5,695 bases of DNA from CAZWUZ01 sp964637655 [NCBI: uncultured bacterium] (GCA_964637655.1 CAZWUZ010000190.1:1-5695); one strand, 5' to 3'. Positions 1-5,695 are shown, counted from the stretch's first letter. A program made the numbers and translations. The notes: generated by a model not told the origin, from the letters alone.

Positions 1-542
1 CCAACCTCGCGGTCATCTTCGCGCAGGGGGGGAAGAAGACGATGGTGCTGAGCTGCAACCTGCGCCACCCTGGTGTCTACAAGACCTATGGCCTCAAGAA
101 GAAGCCGGGGATCACGGACATCCTGGTGGGGAGCATCGGCTGGCGGGAGGCGGTGCAGGACCCGGGGATCGACAACCTGAGCGTGCTGACGGCGGGCCCG
201 TACCCGCCCAACCCGGCGGAACTGCTCGATTCCCCCGAGTTCGAGCGTTTGCTGCAGGAATTGCGTCAGGAATATGATATCATCCTGATTGACTCACCGC
301 CGGTGCTGCCGGTGACGGACGCGGCGGTTATCGGGGCGAAGGCGGACGGCATCATGCTGATTTACTTCGCGGGGAAGGCGGCGCGCGAGGCGCTGCTGCG
401 CGCGAAGGTGCAGTTGGAAAGCGTCAACGGCAACATCATCGGGGTGGTGCTCAACCGCATCCAGCCCGAAGGGAAGCTCGGCTACACGTATTATTACCAC
501 TACCAGTACCGCTACTACGGCCCCAAGGAACCGGTGGCGTAG
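1..542 (+). CDS. Wzc-like BY-kinase (polysaccharide chain-length regulator), C-terminal fragment, first of two tandem paralogues
   Basis: Partial gene. The reading frame is open from base 3 and continues off the left edge, so the ATG at 42 is an internal methionine inside the Walker A' strand and not the start. What is visible is the C-terminal two thirds of a bacterial tyrosine kinase (BY-kinase) domain, cytoplasmic in this family. It has a Walker A'-position strand ending in Ser-Cys-Asn-Leu-Arg (51-65), a Walker B strand IILIDSPP (about 279-302) followed by LPVTDA, and the conserved GKAAREALLRAKV helix (372-410). A tail of eight tyrosines in twelve residues (483-518) is the usual autophosphorylation cluster. 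The Walker A lysine would lie just left of the window. It aligns without large gaps to the kinase end of the next gene, with more than half of positions identical by eye. In this family, phosphorylation of the tail controls oligomer assembly and polymer length. The acidic residues normally found in Walker A' are absent, so activity is uncertain. The N-terminal Wzz part is assumed, not seen. Confidence 0.9.
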   Translation, partial: NLAVIFAQGGKKTMVLSCNLRHPGVYKTYGLKKKPGITDILVGSIGWREAVQDPGIDNLSVLTAGPYPPNPAELLDSPEFERLLQELRQEYDIILIDSPPVLPVTDAAVIGAKADGIMLIYFAGKAAREALLRAKVQLESVNGNIIGVVLNRIQPEGKLGYTYYYHYQYRYYGPKEPVA

Positions 543-559
543 CGGGAAAACGCGTCAAG

Positions 560-578
560 CGGCGGGTCTGACCCGCCG
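560..578. repeat. Perfect 8-bp inverted repeat (hairpin) between the two kinase genes
   Basis: The arm CGGCGGGT (560-567) and its exact reverse complement ACCCGCCG (571-578) flank a three-base loop, CTG. The element starts 17 bases after the stop of the first kinase and ends 36 bases before the ribosome-binding site of the second. No T-run follows either arm, so a classical intrinsic terminator is unlikely. It could be an mRNA-stabilising or attenuating hairpin, or one copy of a dispersed palindromic repeat. The sequence alone does not decide. Confidence 0.6.
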
Positions 579-614
579 ATACGAATACTGCGGGGGCAGG
601 GGAAGCCGCCGCGC

Positions 615-619
615 AGGGA
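615..619 (+). promoter_or_regulatory. Ribosome-binding site of the second kinase gene
   Basis: AGGGA lies six bases before the ATG at 626. A TTG codon at 623 is in frame directly before that ATG and could be called as the start by software. The spacing from the purine run and the stronger initiation codon favour ATG 626, which gives a protein beginning MAQYEL. Confidence 0.55.
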
Positions 620-625
620 CGGTTG

Positions 626-2857
626 ATGGCGCAATACGAGTTGTCCTTTCAGGATTATTTCCGGATTTTCCGCAAGCGGTGGCTGATTGTCGCCCTGTCG
701 GTACTGGTCGCGGTGTTGTTCTGCCATCTGTACCAGAAACTGCAGGACCCCATCTACCAGAGCACGGCGACCATCCAGGTGGTGCAGCGCAACACGCTTG
801 CCGGCCTGCTTTCCGACAACTTGCTTCGTCAGGGCGATGTCATGCATACCTCGCTCGACATCATCCGCAGCGCGGCCATCCTTGAGGAGGTGGCGCGCGC
901 CATCGGGCTGCTTGACGCGTCGACCACGCCCGAGCAGAAACGCCAGCACCTGGCCGCGCTCAAGGGGTGGATCTTCCCGTCGCGCAAGGCCAATACCGAG
1001 CTGATCGACATCGTCGTCAAGGGGAACGACCCGTACAAGGTCTGCCGCATCGCCGACGAGACCGCCCGCGCCTACCAGCGCTACGACACGGCGCGTGAGA
1101 AGGCGGAAGCGCAGGCAGTGCGCATCTTCGTCCAGGATCAGTTGCGCGAGGCGCAGTTGAAACTGAACGAGGCGGAAGCGGAGATGATCGAGCTGCAGAA
1201 GGCGCAGTACGGCACGCAGCTTGATGACAATACCGAACTGACGGTCAAGTCGCTGGCCCAGCTGCAGACCGACTGGATGACGGCGCGGCAGCAGCGGCAG
1301 GAGCGGGAAATCACCCTCGCCAAGATGCAGGACCTGCTGCGCCGCGGCGAGTACCGCAACCTCGGCGCGGCGTTCACCGGGGACGGTGACCCGCTCGCGG
1401 TCGACCTGCGGCGCAAACTCGCCGCGCAGCAGAACCAGCTGACCGAACTGCTCAAGGAGTACACCGACGCGCATCCCGCGATCATCGACCTGCGCGAGCA
1501 GATCACCGCGACCCAGGCGCAGGTGCGCCAGGAAGTGATGCGCTCGGTCAGCCAGCGCGAGGAGGCGCTGCAGGTCGAGATCGACATCCTGCGCACCAAG
1601 GAAAGCGCGCTGGCGGAGAAGATGAACCGCCTCAACGCGCGCCTGAGCACGCTCCCGGCCCATCAGCAGCAGGTGGCGGGAGTGCAGCGCCGCGTCACGG
1701 TCTATGCCGATATCGTCTCGATGCTGACCCGCGAACTCGAGCAGAAGCGCATCACCGAGGCGTCGCAGGTCAGCGGCATCACGGTCATCCAGGCGGCGAC
1801 GCCCAATCCGGGCGCGCTCATCTACCCGCGCGGGCAGTCGACGCTGCTGACCGGGGCGCTCATCGGGCTGATCCTCGGCATCGCCTTCGCCTTCATCGTC
1901 GAATCGCTCGACACGTCGATCGCCACCATCGAGGACGTCGAGAAGTACACGGGCAAGTCGGTCATCGGGGTCATCCCGCACATCGATATCGAAGGGGAAG
2001 TCAAGCGCAAGCGGCGCATGGTCTTCCGCGTGCAGCGCGAGAAGGCGTCGATCAGCGACCTGCAGCAGCGCCTGACCGACATGGAAAAGGACCTCGCGCC
2101 CGAGGGCGGGGAACCGCGGCTCGACGCCCGGCTCATCACCTTCTACGACCCGAAGTCGCCCATCTCCGAGGCCTACCGCACCCTGCGCACCAACATCCTC
2201 TACCTCGACCAGGCCAAGCACTCCAAGGTGTTTGTCATGACGTCGTCGGGGCCGCAGGAAGGGAAGACGACGACCATCTCCAATCTCGGCATCACCATGG
2301 CGCAGATGGGGGCGAAGACGCTGCTGCTCGGCTGCAACCTGCGCCGCCCGCAGCTCTACAAGATCTTCGGGGTGCCCAAGCGCAACGGCGTGGTCGATAT
2401 CATCAAGGGGGGACTGCCGTGGCAGGAGGCGGTCAAGCCGACGGGCATCGACAACCTCTCGATCATCACCTGCGGCGGCATCCCGCCCAACCCGTCGGAA
2501 CTGCTTTCCAGCAACGAGATGACCGCGCTGCTGCGCGACCTGCGCACGCATTACGATTACGTGCTTATCGACAGCCCGCCGCTGCTGCCGGTGACCGATG
2601 CCGCCATCATCGGCTCGAAGGCGGATTGCGCGGTGCTCGTCTACTTCATCGGCAAGGCGGCACGTGAAGCGCTGCTGCGTGCCAAGGTCATGCTCGAAAA
2701 CGTGCATGCCAACGTGCTCGGTATCGTGCTCAACGACCTCGCCTCGAAGGCGGAACTCGGGCGCGGTTCCTACTACTACTATTACTACCACTACCGCTAC
2801 TACGGCAATGAGCGGCGCGAAAAGGCCCCGCTCCCCGGCGGTGCGGAGCGGACATGA
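626..2857 (+). CDS. Wzz/BY-kinase fusion (Wzc/ExoP-type polysaccharide co-polymerase and tyrosine autokinase), second paralogue
   Basis: Complete inner-membrane protein of 743 residues, close to the roughly 720-750 usual for Wzc-type co-polymerases. Order of parts: short cytoplasmic N-terminus; first membrane helix about 19-36; periplasmic Wzz domain with heptad-like coiled-coil stretches about 157-195 and 300-343; a proline-bearing segment and second membrane helix about 406-425; charged linker about 426-505; kinase domain about 510-715. Kinase motifs: the oligomerisation signature E-x2-R-x2-R (E515, R518, R521), Walker A SGPQEGKTTT with K547, a Walker A' position reading LLLGCNLRR (residues 566-574), and Walker B VLIDSPP with D649. 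The tail has nine tyrosines in eleven residues (716-726). Family role: sets polymer chain length and couples polymerisation to export through cycles of intermolecular tail phosphorylation. The odd point is that both Walker A' aspartates are replaced (G569, N571), as in the upstream paralogue, so it may be a weak or non-canonical kinase. The stop overlaps the next start (ATGA), implying translational coupling. The long hairpin-bearing gap upstream may give it separate expression control. Confidence 0.95.
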   Translation: MAQYELSFQDYFRIFRKRWLIVALSVLVAVLFCHLYQKLQDPIYQSTATIQVVQRNTLAGLLSDNLLRQGDVMHTSLDIIRSAAILEEVARAIGLLDASTTPEQKRQHLAALKGWIFPSRKANTELIDIVVKGNDPYKVCRIADETARAYQRYDTAREKAEAQAVRIFVQDQLREAQLKLNEAEAEMIELQKAQYGTQLDDNTELTVKSLAQLQTDWMTARQQRQEREITLAKMQDLLRRGEYRNLGAAFTGDGDPLAVDLRRKLAAQQNQLTELLKEYTDAHPAIIDLREQITATQAQVRQEVMRSVSQREEALQVEIDILRTKESALAEKMNRLNARLSTLPAHQQQVAGVQRRVTVYADIVSMLTRELEQKRITEASQVSGITVIQAATPNPGALIYPRGQSTLLTGALIGLILGIAFAFIVESLDTSIATIEDVEKYTGKSVIGVIPHIDIEGEVKRKRRMVFRVQREKASISDLQQRLTDMEKDLAPEGGEPRLDARLITFYDPKSPISEAYRTLRTNILYLDQAKHSKVFVMTSSGPQEGKTTTISNLGITMAQMGAKTLLLGCNLRRPQLYKIFGVPKRNGVVDIIKGGLPWQEAVKPTGIDNLSIITCGGIPPNPSELLSSNEMTALLRDLRTHYDYVLIDSPPLLPVTDAAIIGSKADCAVLVYFIGKAAREALLRAKVMLENVHANVLGIVLNDLASKAELGRGSYYYYYYHYRYYGNERREKAPLPGGAERT

Positions 2858-3639
2858 GGCGGCTGCCGTTCTGCCTGCTGCTGGTCCTGCTGGCCGGGTG
2901 CAGCGTTCCCGGCTGCCCGCGCGGCGAGCAACTGCCGGCCACTCCGGCTGCCGGCCCGGCCGCTGATCCGGCGGCCGAGGCCGCGATAGATGAGGTGATT
3001 CAGCAGGCGCAGGCGCTCTATCAGGGACAGGACAGCCCGTTCATCCCCGAACGTGACTACGATGTGGTGCTGGCGCTGTTGCGGACCGGGGTGCAGAAAT
3101 ACGGAGCGGCGGCGGCGGCGGCGAAACTGCAGCTGATGCTGGCGGATATCACCGTCGAGCGGCAGAAATACTACAACAACCGGGAAATGGTCGTCTTCCA
3201 GCAGCTGTCGGCGGACGAGGTCAACCGCCGTCTGCAGGGGCAACGCGGGGCCGGTTCGACCTTCGACGAGGCACTGCAGCATGCGGAAGGGTTCGACACC
3301 GCCTGCCGTGAATACGAGACGGTCATCACCCAATGGCCGCGCAGCCCCGAGGCGCCGGTGGCCCTCTACAAACTCGCGGACCTGCACGCGGCGACGTTCA
3401 ATCGCAGCCGCGACCTCGAACGGGCGGCCTTTTACTATCGCAAACTGACCTCCGAATATTCCAACGCCAGCAACGGTGACTGGGCCCTGTACAGCCTGGG
3501 GTTGACCTACCGGGAGATGGGGCGCACCGCGGAGGCGCAGGAAATGTTCCGCAAACTGCTGAACGACTACCCGCAGTTTCCCGCCGAGCAGCGCCTGCTG
3601 ATCCAGAAGTACCTCGACCAGCCGCCGGCGCTGCCGTAG
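2854..3639 (+). CDS. TPR-repeat lipoprotein, probable polysaccharide-export scaffold
   Basis: A 261-residue protein. The N-terminus has two arginines, a leucine-rich core and a lipobox LAGC, placing the lipidated cysteine at residue 16, so it is predicted to be a membrane-anchored periplasm-facing lipoprotein. A low-complexity Ala/Pro linker follows (about 28-45). The C-terminal part has at least two tetratricopeptide-like units, about 170-201 (ALYKLADLH, then AAFYYRKLTSEY) and 210-243 (WALYSLGLTYREMGRTAEA, then MFRKLLNDYP), resembling YbgF/BamD-type TPRs. A further helical region lies at 45-160. Six consecutive GCG codons encode Ala6 in a KYG-Ala6-K stretch (3106-3123). The ATG overlaps the kinase stop, with a GGAG-type site at about 2845-2848. 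Known precedent: the lipoprotein AlgK is a TPR scaffold for alginate export. A similar scaffold role here is inferred from operon position only; it could instead stabilise the polymerase or the kinase complex. Sequence similarity to AlgK is not claimed. Confidence 0.8.
   Translation: MRRLPFCLLLVLLAGCSVPGCPRGEQLPATPAAGPAADPAAEAAIDEVIQQAQALYQGQDSPFIPERDYDVVLALLRTGVQKYGAAAAAAKLQLMLADITVERQKYYNNREMVVFQQLSADEVNRRLQGQRGAGSTFDEALQHAEGFDTACREYETVITQWPRSPEAPVALYKLADLHAATFNRSRDLERAAFYYRKLTSEYSNASNGDWALYSLGLTYREMGRTAEAQEMFRKLLNDYPQFPAEQRLLIQKYLDQPPALP
3106..3123 (+). repeat. (GCG)6 trinucleotide tract inside the lipoprotein gene
   Basis: Six in-frame GCG codons encode Ala6. Length change by slippage would keep the frame, so only the number of alanines would vary. 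Such runs are common in GC-rich genes, and no regulatory role is implied. Confidence 0.5.
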
Positions 3640-3656
3640 CGGCGCGGGGTTCCCTG

Positions 3657-5090
3657 ATGGAATCCAATAACGCCGTCCATATCGTCGCCGCGCTGCTCAT
3701 CGCCGGCATCGCCATCCTGCTGTCGCAGTCGATGGTGGCGGGAAATGCCGACTGGGCGATCATCGGCGGTTTCGGCGCCATGTGTGCCATTATTGCGCTG
3801 ATCAGCCCCTCCACGGGACTCTATCTCATCATCGTCGCCATGATGTTCTCACCCGAGATCCCGTTCATGGACATCATTCCGGGCGGCGGGCGGCGCGCCG
3901 TGGTCCGTTTTGACGACCTGATCATCGTCTTTGTCACCATCTCCTGGCTGCTGTCAAAGATCATCCGCCGCGAAGGCAAACACCTGCACCGCACCCCGCT
4001 CGACCTGCCAATCGTCTTCTTCATTTTCACCTGCGCCCTGTCGACGGCGCGCGGCGTACTTATCAACCAGGTCTACCCGATGAAGGGGTTCTTCTACGTG
4101 CTGAAACTGACAGAGTACATTCTCATCTACTACATGGTGGTCAACAACACGCACAGCACGGTGCAGGTGCGCAACTTCATCAAGCTCTTTTTCTTCGTCG
4201 CGTTCGCGGTATCATTATACGGCTACCTGCAGCTGGGTGACGGGGCGGTGCGTGTCTCGGCGCCGTTCGAGGGGGAGGCGGAGCCGAACACCTACGGCGG
4301 TTACTTCGTCTTCATGTTCTGCATGATTTTCGCCTTTGTTATTGCCCCGGTGCGCGGGTTCAATCGCTTTGCGCATTTCCTGCTGCTGCTCATCATCATC
4401 CCGCCGTATCTGTACACGTTGTCGCGCGGGTCGTATCTCGCCTTTTTCCCCGCCATCATCGCCATGTTCTGGTTTGCCCCGGCCGGCAAGAAGAAACTGC
4501 CCATTGTTCTGCTGCTGGCGTCCGTACTCGCCATCCCGCTGCTCCCGGCGACGGTGAAAAAGCGGGTTGAGTATACATTCAGCGGCCGGACTACCTACAA
4601 CCTGCCGGCCTTCGGCGGGGAGACAAACCAGGTGCGGCTCGACAAGTCGTCGGTGGCGCGGCTGCAGACCTGGGACACGGTGATGGGCTACTGGATGCAG
4701 TATCCCATCCTCGGGCTGGGCATCACCGGTGCCGGGTTCATCGATTCGCAGTGGATGCGCACCATCGGCGAACTCGGCCTGCTGGGGATTATCGCCGCCA
4801 TCTGGCTCTTCCGCTCGTTCATCGCCAACGTGCTGCGTCTCTACCGGGTGCATTATGACCGTGAGGATGATCTCGGGTTCACGCTCGGGCTGGGGTATCT
4901 CGGCGGGCTGGTCGGACTGATGATTCATGCGGTGACCGCCAACACCTTCTACATCGTGCGCATCATGGGTCCGTTCTGGTTTTTCACCGGGCTGATTGTC
5001 ATGCTGCAGAAATTTGAAGCCGATAAAGTGCCTGCGGAGGAGACGGGGACGACGGCGCTTCCGCCCCTGCAGCCGGAATGGCGGGCATGA
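3657..5090 (+). CDS. O-antigen ligase/polymerase-like integral membrane protein (Wzy_C-type)
   Basis: A 477-residue polytopic inner-membrane protein with about 11-12 hydrophobic segments, beginning with helices near 8-26, 33-51 and 53-70. The family pattern is clear. EPNTYGGYF (E209-N211 and on) precedes a mid-protein helix, and a TLSRGSYL motif centres on R257. A large polar loop of about 300-365 then carries R335, W339, the P350-x2-G-x-G stretch, D363 and E372-L-G, which match the conserved R...W...P..G.G...D...E.G signature of the Wzy_C domain. Members either polymerise repeat units or transfer finished chains to an acceptor; the sequence does not separate these. Next to Wzz-kinase genes, a repeat-unit polymerase of a Wzx/Wzy-type exopolysaccharide pathway is the better guess. 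The gene starts 17 bases after the lipoprotein stop, with only a GGGG run (3646-3649) as a possible ribosome site, so translation may be moderate. Its stop TGA overlaps the ATG of the next small gene. Confidence 0.9.
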   Translation: MESNNAVHIVAALLIAGIAILLSQSMVAGNADWAIIGGFGAMCAIIALISPSTGLYLIIVAMMFSPEIPFMDIIPGGGRRAVVRFDDLIIVFVTISWLLSKIIRREGKHLHRTPLDLPIVFFIFTCALSTARGVLINQVYPMKGFFYVLKLTEYILIYYMVVNNTHSTVQVRNFIKLFFFVAFAVSLYGYLQLGDGAVRVSAPFEGEAEPNTYGGYFVFMFCMIFAFVIAPVRGFNRFAHFLLLLIIIPPYLYTLSRGSYLAFFPAIIAMFWFAPAGKKKLPIVLLLASVLAIPLLPATVKKRVEYTFSGRTTYNLPAFGGETNQVRLDKSSVARLQTWDTVMGYWMQYPILGLGITGAGFIDSQWMRTIGELGLLGIIAAIWLFRSFIANVLRLYRVHYDREDDLGFTLGLGYLGGLVGLMIHAVTANTFYIVRIMGPFWFFTGLIVMLQKFEADKVPAEETGTTALPPLQPEWRA

Positions 5091-5290
5091 CGGAGCGCAT
5101 CCTGCTGCTGCTGCTGCTGGCGGCTGCGCTCGCCGTGGTTGCCTGGTGCTGGCCCTGGTCGTACCATGCCACGTTCTTTCCGCTGCTCGATGTCAGCGGA
5201 CACGTGCTGAAGTCGTGGGCGACGCCGCTGATCCTGCTGCTGCTGCTTGGCGGCTGCTGCCTGATTGTCCGGCGCGCGTTCTTCCGCTGA
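5087..5290 (+). CDS. Small two-helix membrane protein, function unknown
   Basis: Not recognised. The product is 67 residues if started at the ATG at 5087, which overlaps the upstream stop as ATGA, the same coupling seen at 2854. An in-frame ATG at 5078 would add three residues but lies deeper in the upstream gene, so 5087 is preferred. The protein is almost all membrane. A first helix at about 5-22 includes six consecutive leucines, followed by a Trp/Pro-containing loop of about 30 residues (WCWPWSYH, then HVLKSW). A second helix at about 47-61 is followed by a short basic end (RRAFFR). The positive-inside rule suggests a hairpin with both ends cytoplasmic and the loop outside. Its position between the polymerase and another membrane gene suggests an accessory subunit or stabiliser of the polymerisation machinery. 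That is inference; the short hydrophobic composition makes homology hard to judge. Confidence 0.65.
   Translation: MTERILLLLLLAAALAVVAWCWPWSYHATFFPLLDVSGHVLKSWATPLILLLLLGGCCLIVRRAFFR
5102..5119 (+). repeat. (CTG)6 tract encoding Leu6 in the small membrane protein
   Basis: Six perfect in-frame CTG codons. Further runs of four CTG occur at 5234-5245 in the same gene and at 5337-5348 in the next one. All lie in predicted membrane helices, so strong leucine codon bias explains them adequately. In-frame slippage would lengthen or shorten a helix by whole residues. Confidence 0.5.
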
Positions 5291-5294
5291 GGGG
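5289..5294 (+). promoter_or_regulatory. Ribosome-binding site supporting a GTG start at 5301
   Basis: GAGGGG, overlapping the stop codon of the small membrane protein, sits six bases before GTG 5301. It is the strongest Shine-Dalgarno-like run near the beginning of the final open frame, and supports GTG over the internal ATG at 5352. Confidence 0.55.
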
Positions 5295-5300
5295 GGCGCG

Positions 5301-5695
5301 GTGAACCGGCGTCCCGCATCGCTGCTGCTCCCGGCGCTGCTGCTGCTGGTCATGGTGCTGGCCGGTGCCGCCCTGGCGGCGGCGATGGAGCAGACCTGGC
5401 TTCCTCACTTCGCCACGCCCCCTGCCGCGGTCTGGCTGCGCGTGGCGACCATCATCGAACTGGTGGCGCTTGGTGAACTGCTGCGCCTGCCGCTGCGCTG
5501 GCTGGCCGTGGCGCTCCCTTTTGCCTTTCTTTCGGTGGAGAAGTACGCGTGGGGTTCGGCGTATGTCTGTGCCGTGCTGCTGCTGGTGCTGGCGGCATGG
5601 CGGCGTGGGCGTCAGCCGGTCTGGGCGGTCTGGGCACTCGCCCTGCTGGCGGTGCTGCCGTGGCTGATGCTGCATGGCACGTGGGGCGACGAGTG
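5301..5695 (+). CDS. Polytopic membrane protein, N-terminal part, function unknown (runs off right edge)
   Basis: The frame is open from the GTG at 5301 to the window end, giving 131 codons with no stop. The start is set by the purine run at 5289-5294 and lies 10 bases after the preceding stop. An N-terminal Asn-Arg-Arg-Pro precedes a long hydrophobic segment (about 7-29). About four more predicted helices follow, near 43-61, 63-80, 86-100 and 107-124, separated by short basic loops (RRGRQ at 101-105) and a Pro/His-containing extracytoplasmic stretch (33-41). The protein is Leu/Ala/Trp rich. No family motif is recognised in this portion. Given the operon it could be another part of the polysaccharide machinery, such as a flippase, an acyl or glycosyl transferase with a membrane domain, or an exosortase-type protein, but nothing here selects among these. 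Other-frame readings of the same bases give Arg/Cys/Pro-rich products typical of shadows. Confidence 0.7.
   Translation, partial: MNRRPASLLLPALLLLVMVLAGAALAAAMEQTWLPHFATPPAAVWLRVATIIELVALGELLRLPLRWLAVALPFAFLSVEKYAWGSAYVCAVLLLVLAAWRRGRQPVWAVWALALLAVLPWLMLHGTWGDE

Noticed and set aside
42-44. ATG at 42 as the start of the first gene
   Set aside because: The frame is open to the left edge and residues before it align with the kinase domain of the second gene. The methionine lies inside the Walker A' strand, and no ribosome site precedes it at proper spacing.
560-600. Intrinsic terminator after the first kinase
   Set aside because: The stem is perfect but the following bases are mixed (ATACGAATACTGCGG), with no T-run on either strand.
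543-625. Sigma70-type promoter for the second kinase
   Set aside because: No convincing pair of -35 and -10 boxes at normal spacing could be found. The gap is short and GC-rich, so readthrough from upstream is the simpler reading.
515-2791. Very long antisense open frame (758 codons) covering almost the whole second kinase gene
   Set aside because: Its product is rich in Arg, His, Asp and Gln with no domain or membrane pattern, as expected from the complement of a GC-rich coding gene. The plus strand has full domain architecture and every kinase motif.
4215-4928. Antisense open frame opposite the polymerase
   Set aside because: Composition is His/Glu/Gln/Arg-rich low-information sequence. 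The plus strand encodes a recognisable polytopic protein with Wzy_C residues.
5193-5675. Other-frame and antisense reading frames over the last 500 bases
   Set aside because: Products are Arg/Gln/Pro/Cys-rich shadows. The frame from GTG 5301 gives a coherent membrane protein with a good ribosome site.
1-5695. CRISPR array, tRNA, rRNA, insertion sequence or attachment site
   Set aside because: No spaced direct repeats, cloverleaf-like sequence, transposase motif or terminal inverted repeats were seen. Nearly the whole window is accounted for by coding sequence.

Overview
The window is a GC-rich, all plus-strand stretch of a surface or exopolysaccharide locus from a diderm (Gram-negative-type) bacterium. 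Three things point to a diderm: a chain-length regulator fused to a tyrosine autokinase in one polypeptide, a lipoprotein with a clear lipobox, and a Wzy/O-antigen-ligase-type membrane protein. The lineage cannot be fixed from the sequence. The very tyrosine-rich kinase tails and altered Walker A' motifs look unlike the textbook proteobacterial Wzc, but a phylum assignment would be a guess.

Layout: (1) positions 1-542, the C-terminal end of a first BY-kinase-type chain-length regulator, cut by the left edge. (2) An 83-base gap holding a perfect 8-bp inverted repeat. (3) 626-2857, a complete second, paralogous Wzz-BY-kinase fusion. (4) 2854-3639, a TPR-containing lipoprotein whose start overlaps the preceding stop as ATGA. 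(5) 3657-5090, a polytopic O-antigen ligase/polymerase-like protein. (6) 5087-5290, a tiny two-helix membrane protein, again ATGA-coupled. (7) 5301 to the right edge, the N-terminal part of an unrecognised polytopic membrane protein with a GTG start. No transcription terminator is seen, and short gaps or overlaps link genes 3 to 7, so this is very probably one operon running out of the window on the right and probably on the left.

How the genes may work together (inference): the polymerase joins repeat units at the periplasmic face of the inner membrane. The two Wzz-kinase paralogues set chain length and drive assembly through phosphorylation cycles of their tyrosine tails. The TPR lipoprotein may act as a scaffold to an outer-membrane exporter that is not in this window. 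The two terminal membrane proteins are unassigned.

The most notable observation is that both tandem kinases lack the acidic residues of the Walker A' motif (Ser-Cys-Asn and Gly-Cys-Asn in place of Asp-x-Asp). Walker B and the tyrosine cluster are retained in both, and Walker A is intact in the complete copy.
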